30,840 nucleotides of DNA, from contig CALKHN010000108.1 of NCBI GenBank assembly GCA_937991535.1, forward strand, positions 1 to 30,840, in the 5' to 3' direction. Positions 23,615-30,840 of the stretch are shown here, in pieces. The stretch comes from an uncultured Sphingobacteriales bacterium (GTDB lineage Bacteria; Bacteroidota; Bacteroidia; Chitinophagales; Chitinophagaceae). A program made the position numbers and the translations under genes. The notes beneath the pieces are model-generated. The model did not search any database. It saw nothing but the letters and a program-made list of their open reading frames with translations, and was not told where the DNA came from. The stretch's first letter is position 1. Each line of letters opens with the position of its first letter.

Positions 23615-24232
23615 CTACCTGTTTTGAATTTTTATGTCTTTGTTTTCAATTGTTCGCCATCGCTCGATCAAAAAACCATGCGGGTTGTTGTCTGACCGTG
23701 ATACGTTACGCAAATAACCCGTTGTGACCAAACTCCTGGCAACAACACTTGTAGTCCGGATAATCCTTTGTGTAGCGTAACACCTGAAATAATAAGGAGA
23801 CTGGTTGACATCCACAACTACACTATCCACATTGATCGTTTGACTTACATTACCTGAGATGATATTGATATAATAACCGCTTTCTTTTAAATTGTCATAT
23901 TGCCTTTTTGCAGATAGATCAGCGAGGTAAAGCGCTTTGGTGATATTGGATTGAATTACCTTTTCGTCAGGGTCAAGGGTAAAGAAGAAGTGATGAAAGG
24001 TTTTTACATGATCTCTTGCCTCTACCGGTATATTATCTTTTCTTTCCGCCGCATAAGCCTCCAGCGCCTTGCCATTGGCTAAAATGTAAATCTTATCCTG
24101 GATATTGGTTACCAGTTGAAAACTTTTGTATAACGAATAGCAACACAGGCCGGTACTTGCCAGTATGATCAGCAGTGTGAATCCACGGACATACTTAAAG
24201 GCAGTATCAATATTTTTCATTTGTCTAAACAT
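23615..24232 (-). CDS. traK: Conjugative transposon protein TraK, VirB8-like
   Basis: The 205-residue protein starts FRQMKNIDTAFKYVRGFTL, characteristic of TraK, followed by one membrane segment (about 17-37) and a periplasmic domain with RDHVKTFHHFFFTLDPDEKVIQSNI and YYFRCYATQRIIRTTSVVARSLVTTGYL, the conserved TraK core. VirB8-like proteins form the inner-membrane scaffold of the mating channel. It begins six bases after traJ. Confidence 0.92.
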   Translation of the reverse strand: MFRQMKNIDTAFKYVRGFTLLIILASTGLCCYSLYKSFQLVTNIQDKIYILANGKALEAYAAERKDNIPVEARDHVKTFHHFFFTLDPDEKVIQSNITKALYLADLSAKRQYDNLKESGYYINIISGNVSQTINVDSVVVDVNQSPYYFRCYATQRIIRTTSVVARSLVTTGYLRNVSRSDNNPHGFLIERWRTIENKDIKIQNR

Positions 24233-24238
24233 AATTGC

Positions 24239-25435
24239 CTATCCTTTTAATTTATCACGCATATAATTACCGGAAGAACTTTTATCATCATTAAAATATC
24301 CACTGGTGGTGCCCTGGCTTGCCATACTCTGACTCATCGCCGACGCAGCATTACCCAATGCGTCAACAGCCATGCCCGGTGCAGCTACTACCACATTCCT
24401 TCCTGTTGTAACAGACCTGGAGAAACCTGAACTTATTCTTTGTAAAAGCGTATTGGCTCCGCCGGCATTGACGATGTAATTGGCCACGCTGGGCACATGA
24501 TAATAGCCTGCTATTCCTATAATCATAAAAATGAGGTAAGCGATGTCAGAGGAACTAAAAAAGGTATCACCCTGGTCCTGTATCTGGCTGACATCAAGCT
24601 TTAGCATATTCTCCTGGATCCTGCCCATGATTGCTCCGAAAATATTAGCGACAGGAAGCCATAAAAAGATATTCAGGTAGCGTGCAATCCATACAGTGAG
24701 TGTATGCTGGAACCCATCGAAAACGGCAATACCAAATACAAGCGGTCCAAGGATGGCCAGTACAACCAAATGAAATGTCCTGATAGTATTGATACAAAGT
24801 GCGGCAGCTTCATAGAATACTTTTAATATTACGCTCAACCATTCCTTAATGGAGTTCTTGATATTATAACTCAATTTGGCCATGGCGAAATGAACAGAAT
24901 TGCCGATTCCTTCCAACCATCCCTCTTCCCCGGGTGCTTCATCAAAAGTGTACTGGTACCATTTGTCGCGGTCACCCTCACTGGATTCACCTACGTACAT
25001 CTGCCAATAGATCGTTTTTTTTATCGCTTCTTCTTTTTGTTTTAATAATGCTGCAATGGCTTTGTCAGAACCGGCTACCATATCTTCTGTACCGGAAACA
25101 GTCGGTTTCATGACGCCATTGATCATGGCCAGTACTGAGGGAAATATAATAACCGCAAAGCCGAGGACAAATGGCCTGAACAGGGGATAAAAATCAATAG
25201 GCTCTGCATTGGCGATATGACGCCAAACCCTTGAGGCAATATACCAGGTAGCCGCAAATCCTGCAATGCCTCTTCCCACACCGATCAGCTTACTGCAAAG
25301 GGGTATCATGTCATCATATAATTTATCCAGCACCGAATGCAGGCTGTGAATTTCATCCGTCAGATCCTGGGCAACAAGCATCCCCGGAAAACAAATCATT
25401 GCCAGTAGTAAAAATATCCTTGTATGCTTTTTCAT
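24239..25435 (-). CDS. traJ: Conjugative transposon protein TraJ, VirB6-like
   Basis: The 398-residue protein starts with a signal-like hydrophobic segment (residues 5-22) and carries the TraJ pattern LHSVLDKLYDDMIPLCSKLIGVGRGIAGFAATWYIASRVWRHIANAEPIDFYPLFRPF, then several more membrane segments (about 90-110, 210-265 and 295-320). A C-terminal soluble tail rich in serine and glycine follows. It should be the polytopic inner-membrane component of the channel. It lies 18 bases after the last traI-like gene. Confidence 0.92.
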   Translation of the reverse strand: MKKHTRIFLLLAMICFPGMLVAQDLTDEIHSLHSVLDKLYDDMIPLCSKLIGVGRGIAGFAATWYIASRVWRHIANAEPIDFYPLFRPFVLGFAVIIFPSVLAMINGVMKPTVSGTEDMVAGSDKAIAALLKQKEEAIKKTIYWQMYVGESSEGDRDKWYQYTFDEAPGEEGWLEGIGNSVHFAMAKLSYNIKNSIKEWLSVILKVFYEAAALCINTIRTFHLVVLAILGPLVFGIAVFDGFQHTLTVWIARYLNIFLWLPVANIFGAIMGRIQENMLKLDVSQIQDQGDTFFSSSDIAYLIFMIIGIAGYYHVPSVANYIVNAGGANTLLQRISSGFSRSVTTGRNVVVAAPGMAVDALGNAASAMSQSMASQGTTSGYFNDDKSSSGNYMRDKLKG

Positions 25436-25453
25436 GTTACTGTTTTATACTGG

Positions 25454-26089
25454 TCAGGGTTTGGGGACATCATATAACTTTCTCAGCACGTCCACATCCT
25501 GCTGCTCTTTGCTACGTTGTACACTTAATAAGGAAGTGCTGCTGTTGAAATGACGCAGGAAAACAACTTTGTCCCTCATTTCAGTGAAAATTCTATCAAT
25601 AGCATTCAATCTTTCATCATCCGACATACGAAGTTTTTTTGCCGTAACTACCATAAACAGATCGTCGAGGTTTTTCAGGCTGGCTTCGAAAAGATTTTTA
25701 TAGACTTTCCCCATGTATTCAATTTCCTGCGGAGTAAAGTTGGCTTCAGCTTTAAACCTGTTATAAGCGGACTTATATTCTCTTACCAAGAGTAGCTGCA
25801 GATCAACAATGTCTGCTACACGCCGGTACTTCTTTACTGCAGGGCTTACTTCAAGTAATCCGTCCAGAAAGGCTTTATGCAAACTGAAGTTTCCCTTAGA
25901 TATATTCTTAATGGTATTATAACCCCCGTTCAATATCTCGTAAGCTTTTTTTAAATCGGTGAGGATTTGCTTGAATTGCGCCAGCTTTTCAATGTTAAGT
26001 GCCAGTTGCATGATTTCCTTATACTGCGCAGATGCATTGTAGCTGCTAATGACCAATCCAATTATTATTAATATTTTTTTCATCTTCAA
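25454..26089 (-). CDS. TraI-like secreted protein, copy 3 (VirB5-position)
   Basis: The 211-residue product has a signal peptide (about 1-21, ending NASA-Q) and a helical mature chain. It shares with its two upstream neighbours the blocks FTPQEIEYMGKVYKNLFEASLKNLDDLF, RMSDDERLNAIDRIFTEM and the C-terminal SVQRSKEQQDVDVLRKLYD. Copy 2 is closest to it. Either codon 1 or codon 3 may be the start. Bacteroides elements have one TraI in this position; its biochemical role is little known, and VirB5 likeness is only positional. Confidence 0.82.
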   Translation of the reverse strand: MKMKKILIIIGLVISSYNASAQYKEIMQLALNIEKLAQFKQILTDLKKAYEILNGGYNTIKNISKGNFSLHKAFLDGLLEVSPAVKKYRRVADIVDLQLLLVREYKSAYNRFKAEANFTPQEIEYMGKVYKNLFEASLKNLDDLFMVVTAKKLRMSDDERLNAIDRIFTEMRDKVVFLRHFNSSTSLLSVQRSKEQQDVDVLRKLYDVPKP

Positions 26090-26110
26090 TTTATTTAATG
26101 ATAGTTTAGG

Positions 26111-26734
26111 TCAGGGCTGTTGAGGTAAGCCGTACAATGCCCTGCTGGTTTCCACATCCTGTTTTTCTTTCATCCGTTGCGCTCCCAATACGAGCATTTC
26201 GTTACTGAATTTTTGTACAAATCCACAGTTGTCCTGCATACCGGTATATAATTCTTCAATTCTTTTTATCCGTTCATTATCAGTCATCTGGTATTTGTCA
26301 GATGTCATAAGCTTTAATAATTCTTCCAGCAAAGCAGCCGTATCGGCCAGCAACTTTTTAAAAACAGCATGGATATACTCAATCTCGGATGGAGTAAACT
26401 GGTCGCTCTCTAATATTTTTTTAAAACTGGTTTTATATATACCGATGATTTTTACCCGTGCAGTAATCATGTCAGCCACCTGGGACATGTTCTTTATTTT
26501 AGGATTGATGCCTTTTAGTGAACTAAAAAAATCACGGTGCAGGTTAAATTCTCCATTCTGTATGTTGCCAATCAGTGTAAGCCCTTTCCTTGCGATCCTG
26601 TATCCTTTTTGCAGGTACTCTATGTATATTTTATTGGCTGCTATCTGCTTTATATAAAGCTTGTTCTGTGAAGACTGTGCCTGGCTACAAATAGCAGTGC
26701 CCAACATAAATACTATAGTTATCATTTTTTTCAT
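26111..26734 (-). CDS. TraI-like secreted protein, copy 2
   Basis: The 207-residue product has a signal peptide (about 1-19, ending CSQAQ) and a helical chain with FTPSEIEYIHAVFKKLL, QMTDNERIKRIEELYTGM and GAQRMKEKQDVETSRALYG. It is homologous to copy 3 and, more distantly, copy 1. In copies 2 and 3 the N-terminal mature part shares NIxxGxFxLHxxFxxxL. It is 21 bases upstream of copy 3. Confidence 0.82.
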   Translation of the reverse strand: MKKMITIVFMLGTAICSQAQSSQNKLYIKQIAANKIYIEYLQKGYRIARKGLTLIGNIQNGEFNLHRDFFSSLKGINPKIKNMSQVADMITARVKIIGIYKTSFKKILESDQFTPSEIEYIHAVFKKLLADTAALLEELLKLMTSDKYQMTDNERIKRIEELYTGMQDNCGFVQKFSNEMLVLGAQRMKEKQDVETSRALYGLPQQP

Positions 26735-26745
26735 GACCGCTTTAT

Positions 26746-27417
26746 TTATTGAATACCATATAGTGCTTTCACGAGTTCTATTTCCCGGAGATCTTTCGCC
26801 CTTTGCAAGCTCAGTAACTGGTTTTGTGTATTGAATTGCTGTAAGTCCGTAAAGTTTTGGTCAATCCTGTCCGCCACGCTATTGATAATTTCTAATCTTT
26901 TGGCATCGGTCATTTGTGTAGAGAAAGAATTAATAACTAAGAATATCTGATCCAGGTTTTTCAGGCTCTCATTGATAATACCTGTGTACACTTGGCCCAT
27001 GTATTGAATTTCCCGGTCAGAAAAATGTTTATCTCTTTTAAATAATGCAAAGCCCCGTTTGTAGGTTTCAACCAGCCTGAGTTGTTTCTCTGTAATGGAT
27101 TTTATTCGCTGGTAATAGGCAATAAGACTTTTGACCTTTTTTAATTCATCGAAATAATCTTTATAAAGGTTCCTTTGTTTTTCAACCCAACCCGTTATTT
27201 CATCCAGTTTTAATTTGGACATGGTATTCTCCAGGGTCTTTTGTGCATTCTGAAGCCAGATGGTTTTATTTTGCAATCGCTGTACAGCCAAATCCATTGC
27301 ATTGATCACCGCTTTTATGGCTTCCTGCACCACCACCCATACTATCGCATGACTTTTTGTGGTAGGAGCAATGGATAAACCAACACTAAGTATAATTATC
27401 AATACTTTTTTTTTCAT
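26746..27417 (-). CDS. traI: TraI-like secreted protein, copy 1
   Basis: The 223-residue product has a signal peptide (about 1-24, ending KSHA) and a long helical N-terminal half (AIKAVINAMDLAVQRLQNKTIWLQNAQKTLEN) that is typical of TraI of Bacteroides elements. The C-terminal half shares FSDREIQYMGQVYTGIINESLKNLDQIF, QMTDAKRLEIINSVADR and SLQRAKDLREIELVKALYG with the two neighbouring copies. I take it as the bona fide TraI because the N-terminal half is complete and because it comes first in the tripled set. It follows the MT-A70 remnant by 51 bases. Confidence 0.85.
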   Translation of the reverse strand: MKKKVLIIILSVGLSIAPTTKSHAIVWVVVQEAIKAVINAMDLAVQRLQNKTIWLQNAQKTLENTMSKLKLDEITGWVEKQRNLYKDYFDELKKVKSLIAYYQRIKSITEKQLRLVETYKRGFALFKRDKHFSDREIQYMGQVYTGIINESLKNLDQIFLVINSFSTQMTDAKRLEIINSVADRIDQNFTDLQQFNTQNQLLSLQRAKDLREIELVKALYGIQ

Positions 27418-27468
27418 CTTGTTATTTTTTTAAAATGAATTAATCCTGATGTTCCTGTTTATATCTTT

Positions 27469-28019
27469 TTATTCCCGTATAAAGTAATTTGGCTCATCCC
27501 CAAATTGTTCCCACAAATCCCTTTTCTCCCTGCTAAAAACATCAATCTTTCTAAGTCCCGGATACAATCGTTCGATCATTTCAAGCGAAGTCCGGCTTCC
27601 TGCTATGCTCTCTTGCTTTTTGAGTAAATACAGTTCTGAAATTTCCCCGTGTTTCTTTTGCAACTGGAAGCAAATGCGGCTTATAATACCAAATCAGATA
27701 TTCATGTGAAAACCGCACAGTGAAAGCGGGGGCAACTCCATTGGTCTTATCCCAGATAAACCGGCAATGCCTTTTATAATTACGCTCCTTCATATAGCCT
27801 TCACACTCCAGCAAATACTGTTCAATGGCGCACATAAAAAACACAATGCGGATTACCAGCATTAACAAATATCTCCTTATCCAATAACATAAAAATTTCT
27901 TCCGTTGATAGAGTGATATAGTTTAATTCCCTGGTTTGATTCGGTCTTATTCTTCGCACTCCCCCTTTCTTTTTTTTCCATGGCGGATCAATTACTATTA
28001 TTTGAAATCGTTGTTTCAA
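27469..28019 (-). pseudogene. MT-A70 family DNA adenine methyltransferase, two frameshifts
   Basis: The N-terminal frame (28019 leftward) has the catalytic IDPPWK motif (residues 10-15) and TREL...ITLSTEEIF, then breaks after NPHCVF at a run of six A (27836-27841). The middle frame continues MCAIEQYLLECEGYMKERNYKRHCRFIWDKTNGVAPAF, HEYLIWYY and REHSRKPD; the third frame, shifted at 27588-27589, continues SLEMIERLYPGLRKIDVFSREKRDLWEQFGDEP. Joined (one base inserted at the A run, one removed at the second site) they form a plausible complete MT-A70 enzyme of about 183 residues, including its usual REHSRKPD and ERLYPG blocks. The gene would methylate adenine in DNA, perhaps to protect the element. 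Either it is a pseudogene or the two sites are sequencing errors. Confidence 0.8.
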
Positions 28020-28037
28020 GCCTGTAATTTTTAATAC

Positions 28038-30503
28038 CTAATTCCTGTTTCTGATTTCCGCCGCCAATGCCGTAATCCCCTGATGAATGCTGCCGTACTT
28101 TTTAGCGTACTGCATCAGTTTTACTTTTTCTGTTTCTTCCGTTGTATAGGCTAAATACTCCTCCGGGGATACTTCCGTCCTGTAAACCCTCGATAGCATA
28201 CCCCCCAGCGAGATAAATACTTCCTTGTACTTACGGGCAGGGTCATTTGCTTTATTGACCGAGAGCACCAACGCCTTTTCTTTTTCGGTTAGCCCTAATA
28301 ATTCCTGTATCTGGTCGAATTTGTTTTGATACTTGCTTTGATCCAGCAATATTTTGCAATCACTGTTATTGATGATGGCTTGTTTTACTACGGGTGAGGA
28401 AATAATATCTTCTACTTCCTGTGTTACCACGATGGCTTCTCCAAAAAACTTCCGGACTGTTTTGAACAGGTACTTGATGTATTCTGCCATACCTTCTTTG
28501 GCAATAGCCTTCCAGGCTTCTTCGATCAGTATCATTTTGCGAATCCCTTTTAGCTTTCTCATTTTGGAAATGAATACTTCCATAATGATCAGGGTTACTA
28601 CCGGGAACAGGATGGGGTGATCCTTGATATTATCCAACTCAAAGACGATAAAACGCTGCTGCAACAGATCCAGGTTCTCCGTGGCATTCAGCAGGTAATC
28701 AAATTCACCGCCTTTATAGTAAGGACGTAACACGTAAAGAAAGTTGGTAACGTCAAAGTCTTTCTCTTTTACTTTATCCGCTTCCAGTATGGCAACGAAT
28801 TCTTTTTGCAGGAACTCATAAAATGAATTAAAACCAGGGAACAGGTCTTTATTCTTTTCAAGATGATCATAATAGGTTTGCAGGGCATTGGACAGGGCAA
28901 CATATTCAGAGCGGCCGAAGGTTTCATTGTCCTTTTTCCACAGTGCGAGCAACAACGTCTTGATGCTCTCTTTCTTTTCCGTGTCCAGTGTATCCCCGTC
29001 ACCAATATAAAATGGATTGAACCTGATCGGATTTTTCTCAGAATAAGTGAAGTAATATCCCTTCACCATATCGCAAAGCCCTTTATAACTATGCCCGACA
29101 TCTACCAGCACCACATGCGTTCCCTGTTCATAGTAACTGCGCACCATATGATTGGTGAAAAAGCTTTTGCCTGAACCTGATGGTCCTAAGATGAATTTGT
29201 TTCTATTGGTGCAAATGCCCTTTTTAACCGGCTCATCGCTTATATCCACATGTACCGGCTTTCCTGTCAAGCGGTCGCCCAACCGGATACCAACCGGGCT
29301 GATGGAACTTCTGTAATTGGTTTCTAAATTAAAAAAACAACAAGCCTGTTCTGCAAATGTGTCGAACGTGTCATTCATCGGAAAATCAGCAGCATTTCCT
29401 GGTATGCCCGCCCAGTGGATCTGCGGCGCCCCCGACAGCTCCTGCTTCGGTATCGCATCCATCTGGGCAAGGGCACTTGATACCAGGTTTTTTGCATCCT
29501 TTAGTTTTTCTTTTTCATCCGTCCATACCAGGATATTGAAATGCGCCTTAACCGGTAATCGCTGCTGACTAATCGCTTCGTTTAAAAAATCATTGGTCGC
29601 ATCCCGGCTGATGGCGTTTTCCCTTGAATAAGCCGATAAGGACTGAAGCCTGAGCCTTTTGCTTTCCAGCCTTTTAATTGTTGCCTGTGCATCATCTACA
29701 AATACATACTGGTTATAGATATGATTGCACGAAAGTAACTGCCCTAATACGGATGCAAACCCAATGCTGAATTTTGTTCTATCGGTACTATACTTATCAT
29801 AGTTGATGCGTGAGCCACATAATGCGGGTAAATCCACCGCGTCCGCAAGCGTATACAACTGGCAATGAAGATTGCCCACCCTGAAGTCATCCTTAAAACT
29901 GATGTCTTTGATCAGAAGGTCGCTGCTGCTATCGGATAGAAAGCAATACCTTTCAATTAACCCGGCTTTATTTTCCTGGCTTTGTAGTTCATCATCAGTC
30001 AACCTTTTTAACTGCACAAATCCGCTGTCTTCCAGTATGCGTTTAAATTGTCCGCAACTATCTAAAAAATCCTGCAACAGTTGTGGCTTCAATGTTTCCT
30101 CGGGTATAATAGAATTACGCAGCAGGGTAGAGAATAAAGAACTTGATACTTTCCGGTTTGCCGGTTTTTTGGTCAGCATGATGTAACAATGGTGATCTAA
30201 ATAGGGCCGTTCATTAAAGAATCGTTCACTGCTCACGGATAAAAAGCTGGTATCATCTCTTGAAAAATACGGACTATATTTACTTTCAATGAACCAATCC
30301 TGCTTATGGAAAACAGATTGCCTGGGTAGTACTTTGATAGCCTTGATCCATGCCTGGTGAAAGGCTTCATATTCCTGGTCAGATAATGTGAAAATTTCAG
30401 GTAGCGTCACCTCATAAGCTACTGTTACATCACCTGTTCTGGAGAGGATACAATCATGCTCGACACCTTTGATGGGTAAAATGGTATGAAGATTCTTTTC
30501 CAT
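28038..30503 (-). CDS. traG: Conjugation ATPase TraG, VirB4-like
   Basis: The 821-residue protein has an N-terminal VirB4-type domain (about 1-425: KGVEHDCILSRTGDVTVAYEV, HHCYIMLTKKP), Walker A GPSGSGKS (440-447) and Walker B RKMILIEEAW near residue 660, followed by VVTQEVEDI. It is the cytoplasmic ATPase that drives mating-channel assembly and substrate passage. The start codon overlaps the traF stop by one base (TAATG), so the two genes are translationally coupled. It is followed by the MT-A70 remnant after 18 bases. Confidence 0.95.
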   Translation of the reverse strand: MEKNLHTILPIKGVEHDCILSRTGDVTVAYEVTLPEIFTLSDQEYEAFHQAWIKAIKVLPRQSVFHKQDWFIESKYSPYFSRDDTSFLSVSSERFFNERPYLDHHCYIMLTKKPANRKVSSSLFSTLLRNSIIPEETLKPQLLQDFLDSCGQFKRILEDSGFVQLKRLTDDELQSQENKAGLIERYCFLSDSSSDLLIKDISFKDDFRVGNLHCQLYTLADAVDLPALCGSRINYDKYSTDRTKFSIGFASVLGQLLSCNHIYNQYVFVDDAQATIKRLESKRLRLQSLSAYSRENAISRDATNDFLNEAISQQRLPVKAHFNILVWTDEKEKLKDAKNLVSSALAQMDAIPKQELSGAPQIHWAGIPGNAADFPMNDTFDTFAEQACCFFNLETNYRSSISPVGIRLGDRLTGKPVHVDISDEPVKKGICTNRNKFILGPSGSGKSFFTNHMVRSYYEQGTHVVLVDVGHSYKGLCDMVKGYYFTYSEKNPIRFNPFYIGDGDTLDTEKKESIKTLLLALWKKDNETFGRSEYVALSNALQTYYDHLEKNKDLFPGFNSFYEFLQKEFVAILEADKVKEKDFDVTNFLYVLRPYYKGGEFDYLLNATENLDLLQQRFIVFELDNIKDHPILFPVVTLIIMEVFISKMRKLKGIRKMILIEEAWKAIAKEGMAEYIKYLFKTVRKFFGEAIVVTQEVEDIISSPVVKQAIINNSDCKILLDQSKYQNKFDQIQELLGLTEKEKALVLSVNKANDPARKYKEVFISLGGMLSRVYRTEVSPEEYLAYTTEETEKVKLMQYAKKYGSIHQGITALAAEIRNRN

Positions 30504-30840
30504 TAATGATGATGTTTTTGAAATGAGGACCCGGAGTTGATTTGCTGAAATATTTTCCTGCTATTGGATTTTACTTTTTCTGGGATATTTCTTTGTGCGA
30601 TTTTTTTCAGCATGCCATATTCGCCATAGGTGTTGCTGAGCTTATAGATATAGTTAAAGAGAAACCCACCGGCGACCAGTATAATACCCAGGCAAATGAA
30701 AGTGTTTATACCGGTGATATACATCACTGCGAAAAATATCAATAGCCCGATCAATCCGCCTCCGAGATACCAGATGTATTGTGCTTTTAAACGTAGGCTA
30801 AGAACCCGGCGCCTTGCTATATTGCTATAGTAGGTTTCCA
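30503..30840 (-). CDS. traF: TraF (DUF4133), VirB3-like, cut by window edge
   Basis: The frame is open from the window's right edge to the stop at 30503-30505 and reads ETYYSNIARRRVLSLRLKAQ before two membrane segments (YIWYLGGGLIGLLIFFAVMYITG, FICLGIILVAGGFLFNYIYK). It then has GEYGMLKKIAQRNIPEKVKSN, typical of the TraF pattern KGL.AQYI..Y and GE.GL. So translation begins beyond 30840. The TTG at 30754 is not the start, since the frame upstream is coherent. VirB3-like proteins help the VirB4 ATPase insert in the membrane; its stop overlaps the traG start. Confidence 0.85.
   Translation of the reverse strand, partial: ETYYSNIARRRVLSLRLKAQYIWYLGGGLIGLLIFFAVMYITGINTFICLGIILVAGGFLFNYIYKLSNTYGEYGMLKKIAQRNIPEKVKSNSRKIFQQINSGSSFQKHHH

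Larger units (their letters stand above)
17225..30840. mobile_element. Integrative conjugative element, tRNA-Leu-proximal end (partial)
   Basis: From the tRNA-Leu 3' end rightward the window holds a tyrosine recombinase and a leftward array that includes traN, traM, traK, traJ, three traI-like genes, traG and traF in the order known from Bacteroides conjugative transposons. The repeats found in most chromosomal gaps to the left stop at this boundary. No relaxase, coupling protein or RteABC-like regulator is visible; the element continues beyond the right edge. Confidence 0.92.

Noticed and set aside
30503..30754. traF as an 83-residue protein starting at TTG 30754
   Set aside because: The frame continues coherently to the window edge with TraF-like residues before the TTG.

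Overview
The window looks like a chromosome segment from a member of the Bacteroidota, probably near Chitinophagaceae. The evidence is the repeated -7 promoter box TAnnTTTG, few Shine-Dalgarno sequences, a GxxExxY gene, a DUF1501/cytochrome pair, a 7TMR-DISM hybrid kinase and a Bacteroidetes-type Tra conjugation operon. The taxon is inferred from gene content only.

Region 1 (1-17245) is chromosomal backbone. It starts with a GxxExxY gene behind diverged 'cctatgtg' repeats. A Tat-exported DUF1501 lipoprotein and a membrane cytochrome c with leucine-rich repeats follow. A Crp/Fnr regulator then faces a plus-strand cluster: a possible 45-residue protein, a SAM methyltransferase, a 94-residue unknown and a SulP anion transporter. 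A TGA-N6-TCA palindrome and Bacteroidota -7 boxes on both strands suggest that the regulator represses itself and activates this cluster. Next come a lipoprotein MsrA, a MutS2-like ATPase without an Smr domain, a hybrid histidine kinase, a family 9 glycosyltransferase, TsaC, DapD and an EamA transporter. Most gaps here hold degenerate short-period repeats or GC-rich palindromes.

Region 2 (about 17225-30840) is one end of an integrative conjugative element inserted at the 3' end of a tRNA-Leu(CAG) gene; its far end lies outside the window. A tyrosine recombinase sits next to the tRNA and is separated by a bidirectional terminator from a leftward array. Read in the direction of transcription (right to left), the array is traF (cut by the window edge), traG, a twice-frameshifted MT-A70 methyltransferase, three tandem traI-like paralogues, traJ, traK, a traL-position gene, traM and traN. 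A 368-residue DUF3945-like protein, four small genes (one winged-helix-like, one excisionase-like) and a possible hidden small ORF come next. TraF to TraN would build the type IV secretion channel (TraG as VirB4-like ATPase, TraJ VirB6-like, TraK VirB8-like, TraM VirB10-like, TraN VirB9-like). The recombinase and the excisionase-like protein would control integration and excision. No relaxase or coupling protein is visible, so these must lie outside the window if the element is autonomous.

No complete new defence or secretion system stands out. The best leads are the Crp/Fnr double promoter over an uncharacterised cluster, the tripled TraI family, the atypical recombinase active site, the frameshifted MT-A70 gene and the uncharacterised integrase-proximal genes.
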